A stretch of DNA of 59,597 bases from an uncultured Alphaproteobacteria bacterium. GTDB lineage: Bacteria > Pseudomonadota > Alphaproteobacteria > RF32 > CAG-239. Positions 24,586 to 33,775 of this stretch are shown piece after piece. The notes under the pieces were generated by a model, which was not told the origin of the DNA, made no database searches, and was given only the letters and a program-made list of their open reading frames with translations. Both the position numbers and the translations under genes were made by a program. The stretch is taken from NCBI GenBank assembly GCA_910584385.1, contig CAJUAK010000009.1:1-59597 (forward strand), in the 5' to 3' direction. Numbering within the stretch: the first letter of the stretch is position 1; every line of letters starts with the position of its first letter.

Positions 24586-25914
24586 CTATTCTTCATTTAG
24601 GTTGATATTGCGGGTTGCCCACATAATCGCCCCTAATGTAATGAGCAAAATGATTGTTCCGATTAATAACGCGTAATCGGCTTCTGATAACATAAGGTAT
24701 AATACCGTGTATAAGAAGGCCATTAGCAACCCTCCGGAAACTGCTGCTTTTTTGTTCTTTAGCGCACCGTATATATAACAAGAAACCATCATAATAACGA
24801 GCAACGAAGCAATAACATAAGACAGGGCAAAGTTAATATGCTCGGAAAGCGATATAACTGTTAAGAAAAAGAGCGATATCGCCAGGCCAACAATAACATA
24901 TTGCACATAATGCAATTTCTGTTTCAGTTTGCGTTCGAATAAAAACATCATGACAAAGGTCAGGCAGATGAACATGATGCCATAATCTGCGAGCCTTAAA
25001 GATTTTTTGTAAATAGGCATTTTTTCATAAAGGTTTAAAGAGGCCGTTTTTTTCTTGATTTTATAAATGTCGGAATTGCCTGCAAAAATTTGAGGATAAT
25101 CGCGGGCAATGGATGGAATTTTCCAAACAGCCGTAAAACCGTTTTCTGTAATTTGCGGCGCGTCTGGACGGAATGTTCCGCTGAATGTGGGGTGCGGCCA
25201 ATTGGATGTGATTTTGAAATTGTTTATTTTTCCGATTGGGGCAAAAGACAGTAATCCGCTGCCGTTGAATTGCAATACGATATTGAAGTCAGCCGGGCGG
25301 CCGTCATCCTGCAAATTAACCGGAACGGAAACGCCGTTAAGGTCTTTTATGCCGCTGCCGGGATTGAGTTCCAGCTTTTTGCCGTTAAATATAACTTCCG
25401 GTTCGCCGCGGATGGCGGAGGGGTCAAGCCCCATGCTGAAGAAGGCTTTGTTCCACAATGGTTTATATTTGCTGTCGATTTTGGCGTTTTTAAGGTTTTC
25501 AAAAGTTCCTGAAATTTTTAAATTTGTTTTGTAAACCAAAACTTCAAATATGCCGCGATGGCGGATTTCAGGGAAAATTTCAGCTTCAATATTCAGGTTT
25601 TCGGGGAGAATATGGATATCTTCCTCTTGTTCGGTTTCTACTTTTTCAGATATTTTTTTCTGGTTGTTCCAAACCGAAGAAAGTTTCATATATTTTGCCG
25701 GAACGGTGATAATCGGCGCGGCAATCGTCTGGCTGCCGCCCCATGCCGAGGCGATATCGTCCATTGCCGTGTCAAACATTCCCGAACGGCTGTACATCAC
25801 GCCTTTGACCATTCCCAGAGGAATGTTCAAACATAAAATTAAGACGCAGATAATAAACAATCTGAATCCGATAGATTGGTATTTGGTGCGCTTGGCATTT
25901 TTTTCTTCAGCCAT
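24586..25914 (-). CDS. creD: CreD-family inner membrane protein
   Basis: This 442-residue protein has an N-terminal membrane helix (FRLFIICVLILCLNIPLGMV), a large periplasmic domain (about 45-295) starting with the CreD-typical WGGSQTIAAPIITVP, and a C-terminal bundle of about six helices. The start at 25914 follows AAGGAG; an upstream ATG at 25944 is less likely. CreD responds to envelope stress or beta-lactams in some proteobacteria; its biochemical role is unclear. No creBC pair is in the window. It lies back to back with pbpC, which fits an envelope theme. Confidence 0.85.
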   Translation of the reverse strand: MAEEKNAKRTKYQSIGFRLFIICVLILCLNIPLGMVKGVMYSRSGMFDTAMDDIASAWGGSQTIAAPIITVPAKYMKLSSVWNNQKKISEKVETEQEEDIHILPENLNIEAEIFPEIRHRGIFEVLVYKTNLKISGTFENLKNAKIDSKYKPLWNKAFFSMGLDPSAIRGEPEVIFNGKKLELNPGSGIKDLNGVSVPVNLQDDGRPADFNIVLQFNGSGLLSFAPIGKINNFKITSNWPHPTFSGTFRPDAPQITENGFTAVWKIPSIARDYPQIFAGNSDIYKIKKKTASLNLYEKMPIYKKSLRLADYGIMFICLTFVMMFLFERKLKQKLHYVQYVIVGLAISLFFLTVISLSEHINFALSYVIASLLVIMMVSCYIYGALKNKKAAVSGGLLMAFLYTVLYLMLSEADYALLIGTIILLITLGAIMWATRNINLNEE

Positions 25915-26151
25915 GATTATCTCCTTATCTTTTATCCAAAACATCTGTCGTTTAACCGTGCTTTATATTCTAACAATAAGTTTGCTTTGTAAAGTTTATT
26001 GTTGGAGATTGTCAATATTGGTTGTGTTGAGCGCCATGCTTTTAGATGATTTTTGTTGACTTATTGGGAGGAATATATATTTTATAAACAGTGTTTTATA
26101 CTTTTGTGAACAATTATTTTATTATATGTCCAACCCTTAAATTTTAAGCTT

Positions 26152-26379
26152 ATGGGAAAGAAAGATGATGATACAGTCTACTGCTTTGAACTTCTCAAAG
26201 AAGGGCTGACCGATCGCGATATGTCTGGCTGGGGGCGCTTGTGGTGCTTGGGTGTTGGTTTAATTGGAACGGTTGTTGCCGATCCGATTATCTGGGCTAG
26301 CAACAAACTTGGTATTAAAAGCGAGCCAAAGGACTATGATCCTAGTGATCCGACCCATCCGTTTAATCAGAATTATTAA
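26152..26379 (+). CDS. Small hypothetical protein with one membrane segment
   Basis: This 75-residue protein has a polar start, one hydrophobic helix (LWCLGVGLIGTVVADPIIW, about 29-47) and an Asp/Pro-rich tail (DYDPSDPTHPF). It has no strong ribosome binding site. TTGACT at 26056 and AT-rich -10-like boxes lie upstream. A hairpin follows the stop. I recognise no family. Confidence 0.5.
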   Translation: MGKKDDDTVYCFELLKEGLTDRDMSGWGRLWCLGVGLIGTVVADPIIWASNKLGIKSEPKDYDPSDPTHPFNQNY

Positions 26380-26387
26380 ACTTTATC

Positions 26388-26430
26388 AAAAGAGGCCCCA
26401 TTGCTTTAAGGCAGTGAGGCTTCTTTGTTT
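26388..26430 (+). terminator. Probable terminator of the 75-residue ORF
   Basis: AAGAGGCC pairs with GGCTTCTT (one mismatch) around an inner CATTGC/GCAGTG stem, then a T-rich tail. From here to 26701 I see no gene. Confidence 0.5.
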
Positions 26431-26550
26431 TGCTCCAGTCTGCCTCTCGCTTGCCGTCGCCCCCTTTCTCTGATTCAAATTCACTTGCTTAGGTATATTT
26501 AATAAGCCGCTTTTAAAGCAGCTTTTTTCTTTATAAATCAATCATTTATT

Positions 26551-26606
26551 CTAGTCCGTGTGGGACGTTTTAAAAATAGCTCATTTCGGGCATTTATACG
26601 GACTAG
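26551..26606. repeat. Perfect 9-bp inverted repeat in a gene-free stretch
   Basis: CTAGTCCGT at 26551-26559 and ACGGACTAG at 26598-26606, 38 bases apart. The arms are too far apart for a normal terminator. A related TTAGTCCGC occurs near 27788 on the other side of the AT-rich ORF. Its function is unknown. Confidence 0.4.
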
Positions 26607-26701
26607 TTATAATATCTTTCCTTATTTTTCAATTGGTTAACAATTCCAGAGCATTTTTCACACTCAAAACCAACCTCTGCGAATTTTTATATAGGTTGAA
26701 T

Positions 26702-26741
26702 AAAAAAAATAACCTACTAACATTATAGAGAGCAGGTTATT
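26702..26741 (-). terminator. Terminator downstream of the AT-rich ORF
   Basis: On the minus strand AATAACCT pairs with AGGTTATT and is followed by a run of T (fwd A run 26702-26709). Confidence 0.65.
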
Positions 26742-26794
26742 CTAAATAGTTACATATTTTTTAGTATCTATTTTATTATTTACATAATTTAAAT

Positions 26795-27610
26795 CTATCT
26801 TTTTATTGATGCCCTCTCAATAGCCCTCTTCCTGGCTACGACAGAGGCATTTGCGTTATGTATTGTTTTAGTACCATTAGCAGGTAATCCATTCTCTGCA
26901 GAATTATGACAAACTTGCATAACTTCTGCTTTTGCAACATCACCTATAAGATTACCTTTTTTATCAATAATACCTTTTTTTATATCTACTAAATATGAAC
27001 AAACCAAATCTTGCACGAGAAATGGATTTACATTACCCCCTCTATCAAGTTTATATTTACTATGTATCTCTGATATAATGTCTCTGTCTTTATCTGTTAA
27101 TTTATCTCCCAAACTAGGATTTAACCTATTTATCCATTCTTGAGCAGCGTATGAAGATGCAACAAGTAATGCATCCTTCTCTCCTCCTACAAACTTTTCA
27201 GGGTTTACTTCTTTTAAGGCATCAATTCTAACCTGAAAAATTTCCATTAAATTACCTTTTTCAGAAACAAGTTGCGAAACTTCACTTTCTTTTTGGACAA
27301 CAGACCATTTTTGCTGTTTTCTGTTTGCGCCCCACAAAAGCTTTCCATCATCATTATAAAAAGATACTTTTCCATCTGCTCCCATACTATCATCACTATC
27401 ATAAATTGCTTTCATACCTTTTTGGGGGATAAAACCTAAATCTTTGGGAAGGACAACTCCTTGTCCAACAAATGGCGTTTTACCTTCTAATGTTAAAAAT
27501 TCAATAATAAAATATTGTTGAGTTTCTTTTACATCACCAACTTGTTTACGAATAAAGCCCTCATATAAACCATTAACGTATTCTGCCTTATAAGCATCAA
27601 AATCACTCAT
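26795..27610 (-). CDS. Hypothetical protein, AT-rich, possibly acquired
   Basis: This 271-residue soluble protein is charged, with no signal peptide or membrane helix. It starts MSDFDAYKAEYVNGLYEGF after a GGGGG-containing leader. The middle part is helical (KESEVSQLVSEKGNLMEIF). The C-terminus is Ala/Asn-rich and basic (NANASVVARKRAIERASIK). Its codons favour A/T at third positions much more than those of neighbouring housekeeping genes, which suggests recent transfer. It stands alone between gene-free stretches and tRNA-Lys. I recognise no family. Confidence 0.55.
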   Translation of the reverse strand: MSDFDAYKAEYVNGLYEGFIRKQVGDVKETQQYFIIEFLTLEGKTPFVGQGVVLPKDLGFIPQKGMKAIYDSDDSMGADGKVSFYNDDGKLLWGANRKQQKWSVVQKESEVSQLVSEKGNLMEIFQVRIDALKEVNPEKFVGGEKDALLVASSYAAQEWINRLNPSLGDKLTDKDRDIISEIHSKYKLDRGGNVNPFLVQDLVCSYLVDIKKGIIDKKGNLIGDVAKAEVMQVCHNSAENGLPANGTKTIHNANASVVARKRAIERASIKR

Positions 27611-27820
27611 CTTTATCTACCCCCTATTATATTTCCTAACACACATAAGTTTATCTATATATCGCTTCTGTCTTAATAATATCATAATTTATTTTTAATA
27701 TCTATAAAAAAGAGGCCTTATAAAGGAAAAAGAAGCTTTAAATCTCTACAAATCTTATGATACATAGTTAGAAATATTTGTTATCAATTAGTCCGCGAAT
27801 TGCGAATTCATCTCAGAATC

Positions 27821-27856
27821 AAAAAAAATCCCCGTCTCTTGCGAGAGGGGATTTTT
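27821..27856 (-). terminator. Terminator of tRNA-Lys
   Basis: AAAATCCCC and GGGGATTTT stems with an inner TCTC/GAGA; a long A run at 27821-27828 gives the T tail on the minus strand. Confidence 0.75.
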
Positions 27857-27861
27857 CTTAA

Positions 27862-27937
27862 TGGTGAGCGCGTCGGGATTCGAACCCGAGACCCTTTGAT
27901 TAAAAGTCAAATGCTCTACCAACTGAGCTACGCACCC
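27862..27937 (-). tRNA. tRNA-Lys (anticodon UUU)
   Basis: The 76-nt cloverleaf begins GGGTGCG. It has the D-arm AGCTCAGTTGGTAGAGC, anticodon loop CTTTTAA and T-arm GGGTTCGAATCCC. The acceptor strand CGCGCTC is followed by A and an encoded CCA. One G-U pair in the acceptor stem is normal. It is monocistronic, with a promoter at 27954-27982 and a terminator at 27821-27856. Confidence 0.97.
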
Positions 27938-27953
27938 TTAAACAACGAGGGAA

Positions 27954-27982
27954 TGTATATAAGATAAAAACATAGTAGTCAA
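27954..27982 (-). promoter_or_regulatory. Promoter of tRNA-Lys
   Basis: On the minus strand TTGACT (27982-27977), 17-nt spacer, TATACA (27959-27954), about 17 bases before the tRNA 5' end. Confidence 0.65.
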
Positions 27983-28099
27983 TATAAAAAATGCATATTT
28001 TAAAAAAAATTAAATTTGTGGTATTTTGTAGTATATTTATTAATAAATTCATGCTACCTTATGATAAAATTTTATGAATTATATATAAAGAGGTAGAAA

Positions 28100-28417
28100 A
28101 TGGATAATATTGTACCTAATCAAGCTGAAGGCCGTTATGATATTTTGCAGAATGCAGAAGGGGAAATCCTTATCATGATTAACCATCGCCGCGGCGGTCC
28201 GGAAAATCCCCGTTTTGTTTATGACGGGGGAAATAATGCTTTGCTGTACAGAAGCCGTGAAAGCTCTGTTATGTTGGAAGCGATTGATGAACGGGCTCGT
28301 TCGCCTCTGCGCATGGCCGATGAAATTTTATTGGTAGAACTTGATGGCGATGAAGTTGCACGCGAATATATGGTTCCGGTACGCCTCGTTCGAAATTTGG
28401 AAACGCTTATTAAATAA
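28100..28417 (+). CDS. Small acidic hypothetical protein
   Basis: This 105-residue soluble protein has beta-rich stretches (ILIMINHRRGGPENPRF, DEILLVELDGDEVAREY) and no motif I recognise. It starts behind AAGAGGTAG and is followed by a good terminator, so it is a single-gene unit. Codon use matches the surrounding chromosome. Confidence 0.65.
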   Translation: MDNIVPNQAEGRYDILQNAEGEILIMINHRRGGPENPRFVYDGGNNALLYRSRESSVMLEAIDERARSPLRMADEILLVELDGDEVAREYMVPVRLVRNLETLIK

Positions 28418-28438
28418 ACTTATGCACACAGCATCGTT

Positions 28439-28466
28439 AATAAGGGCTTTAAAAGCCCTTATTTTC
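28439..28466 (+). terminator. Rho-independent terminator
   Basis: AATAAGGGCTT, short loop, AAGCCCTTATT, then TTCTG. It separates the small ORF from the NuoL-like gene. Confidence 0.75.
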
Positions 28467-28507
28467 TGTTATATTGACGTTGTGTATGCTTGTTGATGGG
28501 AGATGAC

Positions 28508-30148
28508 ATGCTTTCAGTTGTTTTTTTTGCGAATCTGGTGGGCGGGCTTCTTTTGCTTCCCCGTTGGTTTGAAAACAAGAAGGCGATGGCTCTGCTGCCC
28601 TTGGGCATATTGGCTTTTGCAACGGCTGTTTTTTATCAAAATTACGGAAACGCTGACTATTTTAAGATTTCCTGGATTAGCCTGCCCAAACTGAAATTAG
28701 CCCTGAATCTTTCGTCTTCCTCAGCCTTATATCCGCTTTTGCTGCCTCCGGTTTGCTTTTCAGCGGTTTTTATGCTTAACAATATATTTTATAAAGCTGA
28801 AAAGCAGCCTTTGTTACAGAATGTGCTTTTGCTTTTTAACCTTTCTGCTTTGGTTTTGCTTGCCTGCGCAACAAATTTTATGCAATTGCTGCTTGCTGTT
28901 GAAATTATCAGCCTTTGTTCCGTTTGTATGGTGGCGGATGCTGAAAGCAAAATGTCTTTTATTGGGCTTTGTACCTTAGCTGATATGGCTTTAATGACGG
29001 CTTTGGCAGTTATTTTTGCGCAGTTTGGCAGTATGAATCTTGAAAAAGCGCTGTATTATGCGGAGCATTTAAGGTATCGGGGTTTGGTTTCTTCTTTGAT
29101 TCTTTTTTCCATTTTAGCCAAGTCGGGGCTGTTCCTTTTCCATCCCGGGCTGTTTTCTTTGGAAGATATCCGCTTGAATCGTTTGTTTTCTTTGCTTTGC
29201 GTCGCTGCGCCGTGGTGTGTTGTCTTCCTTTTTATTAAGTTTTTTCCTTTTTATGCCGGATTTTTTAATGAAATATCAATCCTTTGCCTGATTTCTTTTG
29301 TTTGGGGAATGGCTGGCTTTTTGATAAACGATTCTCTTAAAGTAAAAATTTTATATCTTTTTATGGCGGCAGCATCTTTAATTTTTTATCAGCAGCCTTT
29401 GAATGCCGGCGGTTTTATTATCCATGCTTTTCGGATTTTGGGCGTCTTTTATATTCTGTCGCTGGTGTTGTGGGGAATTAATATTGCGGCCTCAAATGAA
29501 ATTTATCTTTCTAAAATGGGCGGGTTTATTAAATATATACGCTTTTATTTTATAATATCCCTTTTGGCGGTTTTTGCCGCTTTGCAGCAGTTGGCTGTTT
29601 TGCCTTTCCCGAAAGATTCTTTCCTATATGCCGTTTTAGCCTGTTTTGCATTGGGAATGGGGCACGTTTTGCACCAGGCATACCTTTCGCCGGTGCGGGC
29701 GGATGAAAGGGTTATTGCCCTACTTAAGAATCCTCCTTTTTGGTTTTGTGTTTCTTTATTGGCTTTATGCGGCGCTTTGCTTTATTTTTCGCAACCGCTG
29801 CGCCCGCTCGGCGGAGTGGCGTTTGGTGCGTTTTTGCTGTTGTTTGCCCTTGCTCCCTTGCGTTTTTTATATTCTTGGGCGGATGTGGATTTGATGCAAA
29901 ATAACCGCTTTTTTATCAAAACTTATGAAATGGTCGCCGTTATGCCGCTGCGCGTGTTGGGACGCGTTTTATGGCTGACGGTTGATTTTATTTTCATTGA
30001 GCGCACTTTGTTTTCTTCTTTGCGCCGGTTATATGGCGTTTTGCAGGCGTTGTGCGGCTTTTTGAGCAAAAATTCAAGAATCGCCTATGCGGTTATTTTG
30101 TTTTTGGGTGTCGTGTTATATCTTTATTTGGCCGGAGGACGCCTATGA
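28508..30148 (+). CDS. Divergent NuoL-like antiporter-type membrane protein
   Basis: This 546-residue protein has about 14 membrane helices. It keeps the helix-5 glutamate context of NuoL/MrpA proteins (LLLAVEIISLCSVC) and a lysine in the helix-7 position (FSILAKSGLFLFHPGL). The usual helix-8 segment with PTPVSALIHAATM is replaced by DIRLNRLFSLLCVAAPW, losing its histidine. The start at 28508 follows GGGAGA. It is shorter than NuoL (about 610) and lacks the long amphipathic C-terminal helix. It overlaps the next gene (ATGA). Its place before birA and rnj supports descent from nuoL; whether it pumps ions is uncertain. Confidence 0.7.
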   Translation: MLSVVFFANLVGGLLLLPRWFENKKAMALLPLGILAFATAVFYQNYGNADYFKISWISLPKLKLALNLSSSSALYPLLLPPVCFSAVFMLNNIFYKAEKQPLLQNVLLLFNLSALVLLACATNFMQLLLAVEIISLCSVCMVADAESKMSFIGLCTLADMALMTALAVIFAQFGSMNLEKALYYAEHLRYRGLVSSLILFSILAKSGLFLFHPGLFSLEDIRLNRLFSLLCVAAPWCVVFLFIKFFPFYAGFFNEISILCLISFVWGMAGFLINDSLKVKILYLFMAAASLIFYQQPLNAGGFIIHAFRILGVFYILSLVLWGINIAASNEIYLSKMGGFIKYIRFYFIISLLAVFAALQQLAVLPFPKDSFLYAVLACFALGMGHVLHQAYLSPVRADERVIALLKNPPFWFCVSLLALCGALLYFSQPLRPLGGVAFGAFLLLFALAPLRFLYSWADVDLMQNNRFFIKTYEMVAVMPLRVLGRVLWLTVDFIFIERTLFSSLRRLYGVLQALCGFLSKNSRIAYAVILFLGVVLYLYLAGGRL

Positions 30149-31581
30149 ATATACCAGTTGCTCTGCCATCCCTTTTAATTATTCTGCCTTTTTTGGGCGT
30201 TTTGTTTTCCCTCTTTTCCCAAGAAGATGAAAACCATCCGGGCAGGAATATTTACAATGTGGTGGTGTTTACCGTTATTGCCAATATTGTCCTGTTGTTC
30301 CGGATTTTTATGGTGATGGATGTTACAAAATCGTCATTGCAGCTTATGGAAAAGTTCAATTGGCTGGAACAGCCTGACATTAATTTGATTTTGGGAATCG
30401 ATATTTTTTCCGGGCTTTTGATATTGGCGGTTCATGTGGCTTTGCTGGCGGGATTGGCGGCAAGCAGGGAAATTTGGTATCGGCCGAAAAATAAAAGCCT
30501 TGGGGTGTTTATCTTGGTATTTTTAGGCTTGTTGACCGGATTTTTATTGGCCGCGGATATTTTTTCCTTTTATTTGTTTTTTGAAGCGCTTCTGCTGCCG
30601 GCGCTTATGTTGACAGGCATGTTTGGCGGTATTAAAAAAAACGGCGTTGTTTACCGGTTTTTCATTTATAATTTTTTGGGTGCCTTATGCCTTTTAGCCG
30701 GAACAATGATGCTTTTTGCAGAGCAAGGCGACGCATCTTTGGCTTCTTTGCATAAAATAGACATTAAAACCTTAAAGGAATATTTTATCTGGGGAGCTTT
30801 CTTCATTGCCTTTTTATCCAGAATCCCGGTGTGGCCGTTTCATTCTTATTTGGCGGCAGTGGCTTCCGGTGTTAAAAATCCGCTGCTTTTTATTATCAAT
30901 AATCTGCTTCCGCTGACCGGCATATACGGGTTTATCCGCTTTTTGCCCAAAAGCTTTTCGGATACGATGCTTTATTGGGTTGTCGGGTTGGAAATTATCG
31001 GCGTCATTACTATGGCTTTTATTGCGCTTATCGGCTTTATTAATAAAGAAAGCCGCTACAAGCTTTTTGCCTATGTGAGCGTTTGTTACATTATGTATTT
31101 GCTTAGCGCATTTTCTAAATCGCCTATGGCTTTGTATAACATCGGCTTTTCATTTTTTGCGTTTATTCTCGTAACATCGGCATTGGCGGCGCTGCTCTGG
31201 AAAATCAGCCAAAAAGCCGAAGAATCCGATGTTGAAACGCTGGGTTACCTTAACCGGGTGCCCCGGCTTCGCTTTATCTACGGATTTATGACTTTTGCTG
31301 CCGTGGGGCTTCCTTTTTCTGCCTTGTTTCTGAATAATTTTTTAATTATCGGACGCTTATTTAAAAACGGTGCTTATACCGGCTTAATTGTTGTTTTTTC
31401 GCTGCTGCTGGTTTATGTTTCCCTGCTTGGCGATTATTTCAGATTGTCGCATGCCGGAGAAACTCCCCAAGAAAGGCATGATGAAGAAGATTTGCAAGGC
31501 GGGTACAGGGTATTGATGTGGCTGCTGGTTATTTTGTTATTGATGTCGTTTATCCGCCCCTTGTGGCTGTTGGAACTTTAG
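30145..31581 (+). CDS. Divergent NuoM-like antiporter-type membrane protein
   Basis: This 478-residue protein has about 13-14 helices. The helix-5 glutamate is kept (YLFFEALLLPALMLTG). The key helix-7 lysine of NuoM is arginine here (FLSRIPVWPFHSYL), and the LPDAH that normally follows reads LAAVA. It starts with ATG overlapping the stop of the upstream gene, after GGAGG. It would sit in the inner membrane with its two partners. The substitutions suggest altered or lost proton transfer. Of the three it is the closest to a canonical complex I subunit. Confidence 0.75.
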   Translation: MNIPVALPSLLIILPFLGVLFSLFSQEDENHPGRNIYNVVVFTVIANIVLLFRIFMVMDVTKSSLQLMEKFNWLEQPDINLILGIDIFSGLLILAVHVALLAGLAASREIWYRPKNKSLGVFILVFLGLLTGFLLAADIFSFYLFFEALLLPALMLTGMFGGIKKNGVVYRFFIYNFLGALCLLAGTMMLFAEQGDASLASLHKIDIKTLKEYFIWGAFFIAFLSRIPVWPFHSYLAAVASGVKNPLLFIINNLLPLTGIYGFIRFLPKSFSDTMLYWVVGLEIIGVITMAFIALIGFINKESRYKLFAYVSVCYIMYLLSAFSKSPMALYNIGFSFFAFILVTSALAALLWKISQKAEESDVETLGYLNRVPRLRFIYGFMTFAAVGLPFSALFLNNFLIIGRLFKNGAYTGLIVVFSLLLVYVSLLGDYFRLSHAGETPQERHDEEDLQGGYRVLMWLLVILLLMSFIRPLWLLEL

Positions 31582-31594
31582 GAGATTTGCACCT

Positions 31595-33013
31595 ATGTTG
31601 TTGAAGTTTCTTCCTTTGCTTCCTGAAATTTCTTTGGTAATGATGCTCATTACAATGTTTTTTGTGCAGCTGTTCCGGGAAAATAAAACGCCGAAAACAT
31701 TTTTTAGCCTAAGCAAATATTTTCTTGCCGTTTCTTTATTATCGGCGGTTGTTTTTTATAACAAAAGCATTTTTCCCCAATTTGAGAACACGTCTTTTAC
31801 TTCTTTAATGAAGGTAATTGTTTATCTGCTTGCCGGGGTTTGGTTCTTTTTGAGCTATAAATGGTTTTTAAATATGAATCAGGAAGCTTTTAAATATTAT
31901 TTTATGGCCGGCATTTTTATCCTATTGGCATCTGTAGGAATTTCGTGCCGGAACTTTGCCTGGTTTGCTTTTTTGGTTCCGGGGCTTGTCTTATGCGCCT
32001 TTCTTATGGGGAAGGAAGATGGCGGCGGAGAAGATAACGGGAAAGACGCTTATTCGTTTTTTTATGCCGGAGTATTTTTTTCTTTGTTAAATTTGGCAGG
32101 CATCTGGCTGCTATATAAAAATGGCGCCGGATTGGGCTTTGATTCGGTGCAGGCGTATTTTGATGCGGCAGTGCGCGATAAAACGCAGTGCTTTTGGGCG
32201 GTTTTGCTGCTTCTCCCCTGGCTGTTTTTGGCCGGCGGCGCACCTTTTCAAATGCCGATGCTTAACTTTTCCAGCAAAGCTGTTTTGCCGGTGTATGGCT
32301 TTTTAAATCTGGTGCCGCAGATTTTTTACTGGGCAGTGGTTATTAATTTGCTTGCCGGGCCGTTGAAGCCGGTTCAAGGCGCACTCATGCCTGTTTTGGC
32401 GGCAACGGCGTACCTGTCCATGCTTTGGGGCGCATTGGGCGCGGGGGCTGAAAATAACTTGCAGCGTTTGTTTGGCTTTAATAATTTGTTCCATTGCGGC
32501 GTTATTTTTCTTTGCTTGTCTTTTTTTGACCAGGGAAGCGTTTCGGCGGCAATTATTTATGGCATCATATTTCTGTTAACGTCTCTGGGGGTTTATACGG
32601 CTGTTTTGGGTTGTAAAAGCAAAGGGGAATATTTGTCGGATTTGGATGCATTGCGCGGTATGGCGCAGGAAAAGCCCTATATCTCTGCGGCATTTTTGAT
32701 TTTGCTTTTTTCCTTTTTAGGAAATCCGCCCCTGTTAGGGTTTATCGGCCTGTTGGGGATTGTTGATAATTTGTTTGCCTCGGGCAATTTTTATCCCGTT
32801 TTTGCGGTTTTGTGCATGCTTTGTTTATTGGCGCATGCTTACTTAAGAATTATCCAAACAATTTATTTTGCTCAGAAGCAAAGCCTTTTTGACCGCGCGG
32901 ATAAGGGAATCTATATTAGTCTGATGTTTAACCTGCTTTTGATTGTTTTTGCTATTTTGAAGCCGCGGCTTGTCATTAATGATATTAACCTGATTTTATC
33001 GGCTGTATTTTAG
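31595..33013 (+). CDS. Highly divergent NuoN-like membrane protein
   Basis: This 472-residue protein has about 13-14 helices. Topology and position identify it as the NuoN counterpart, but the helix-5 glutamate region reads FAFLVPGLVLCAFLMG and the helix-7 lysine region reads LFLAGGAPFQMPML, so both proton-path residues seem absent. A short acidic loop (KEDGGGEDNGKD) follows helix 5. It starts behind GGAG, 13 bases after the NuoM-like stop. The family call rests mostly on context with birA and rnj. Confidence 0.6.
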   Translation: MLLKFLPLLPEISLVMMLITMFFVQLFRENKTPKTFFSLSKYFLAVSLLSAVVFYNKSIFPQFENTSFTSLMKVIVYLLAGVWFFLSYKWFLNMNQEAFKYYFMAGIFILLASVGISCRNFAWFAFLVPGLVLCAFLMGKEDGGGEDNGKDAYSFFYAGVFFSLLNLAGIWLLYKNGAGLGFDSVQAYFDAAVRDKTQCFWAVLLLLPWLFLAGGAPFQMPMLNFSSKAVLPVYGFLNLVPQIFYWAVVINLLAGPLKPVQGALMPVLAATAYLSMLWGALGAGAENNLQRLFGFNNLFHCGVIFLCLSFFDQGSVSAAIIYGIIFLLTSLGVYTAVLGCKSKGEYLSDLDALRGMAQEKPYISAAFLILLFSFLGNPPLLGFIGLLGIVDNLFASGNFYPVFAVLCMLCLLAHAYLRIIQTIYFAQKQSLFDRADKGIYISLMFNLLLIVFAILKPRLVINDINLILSAVF

Positions 33014-33023
33014 AGGTTGAAAG

Positions 33024-33746
33024 ATGAGAAATTTTGGAGCTTGGCAGGTTTATGATTATGATGAGGTTGATTCGACCAATAATGTTGCTTTGACGCTTAG
33101 TGAAAAATTAGGTTCGGGCTGCAGTTTTGCCGTTTGGGCAAAGTCCCAGACAAAAGGGCGGGGGCGTTTTGACCGCAGGTGGCAATCATGTGCGGGAAAT
33201 TTGTTTTTTTCACAATGTTTGGAAGTGCCGCTTAATTTGTTGGGGCAGATTATTTTTGTTTCTTCCCTCAGCCTTGCCGAGACAGTTAAAAGCTATAACT
33301 CGGACATGCTTGTGCAGATAAAATGGCCGAATGATATTTTGCTTAATGGCAAAAAGCTTTCAGGAACTTTGATTGAAAAAGGGAGTGGGGATTATCTGGT
33401 TATCGGCATTGGCGTCAATATTGCCGCTGCTCCGGATGGAACATCTTTGCTTTATCCGGCAATTTCTTTGAAGGACGCAGGGATTGATACCAGCCGGGAA
33501 GAGTTTTTGAGGCGGTATTTGGATAAGTTTGACCAGCATTACATGAAGCTGAAAAATGAAGGCTTTGCCGAAATAAGAAATTTATGGCTGGAATATGCCA
33601 GGGGGCTCGGTTCTGAAATTATGGTCAACGGGCATAAGGGCAGCAAAAAAGGGATTTTTTATGATGTGGATGAAAATGGCTTGTTGTTGCTGAAAGTTTG
33701 TGATAATATTGAAAAAATTTATGCCGGGGATATTTTTTATCTCTGA
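33024..33746 (+). CDS. birA: Biotin--[acetyl-CoA-carboxylase] ligase
   Basis: This 240-residue protein is the catalytic and C-terminal domains only, with no N-terminal DNA-binding domain, so it is a pure ligase (group I). It has DSTNN (16-20), the biotinyl-AMP loop GRGRFDRRW (45-53), KWPNDILLNGKKLSG (near 95) and VIGIGVNI. It attaches biotin to the carboxylase carrier protein. It lies 10 bases after the NuoN-like gene, an arrangement conserved in alphaproteobacteria. Confidence 0.93.
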   Translation: MRNFGAWQVYDYDEVDSTNNVALTLSEKLGSGCSFAVWAKSQTKGRGRFDRRWQSCAGNLFFSQCLEVPLNLLGQIIFVSSLSLAETVKSYNSDMLVQIKWPNDILLNGKKLSGTLIEKGSGDYLVIGIGVNIAAAPDGTSLLYPAISLKDAGIDTSREEFLRRYLDKFDQHYMKLKNEGFAEIRNLWLEYARGLGSEIMVNGHKGSKKGIFYDVDENGLLLLKVCDNIEKIYAGDIFYL

Positions 33747-33775
33747 AGAAGATATTAAGGAATAAAAATAGAATA

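Noticed and set aside
27862..27937. Prophage or island attachment site at tRNA-Lys
   Set aside because: No duplicated tRNA 3' end was found within the window, and no integrase is adjacent.
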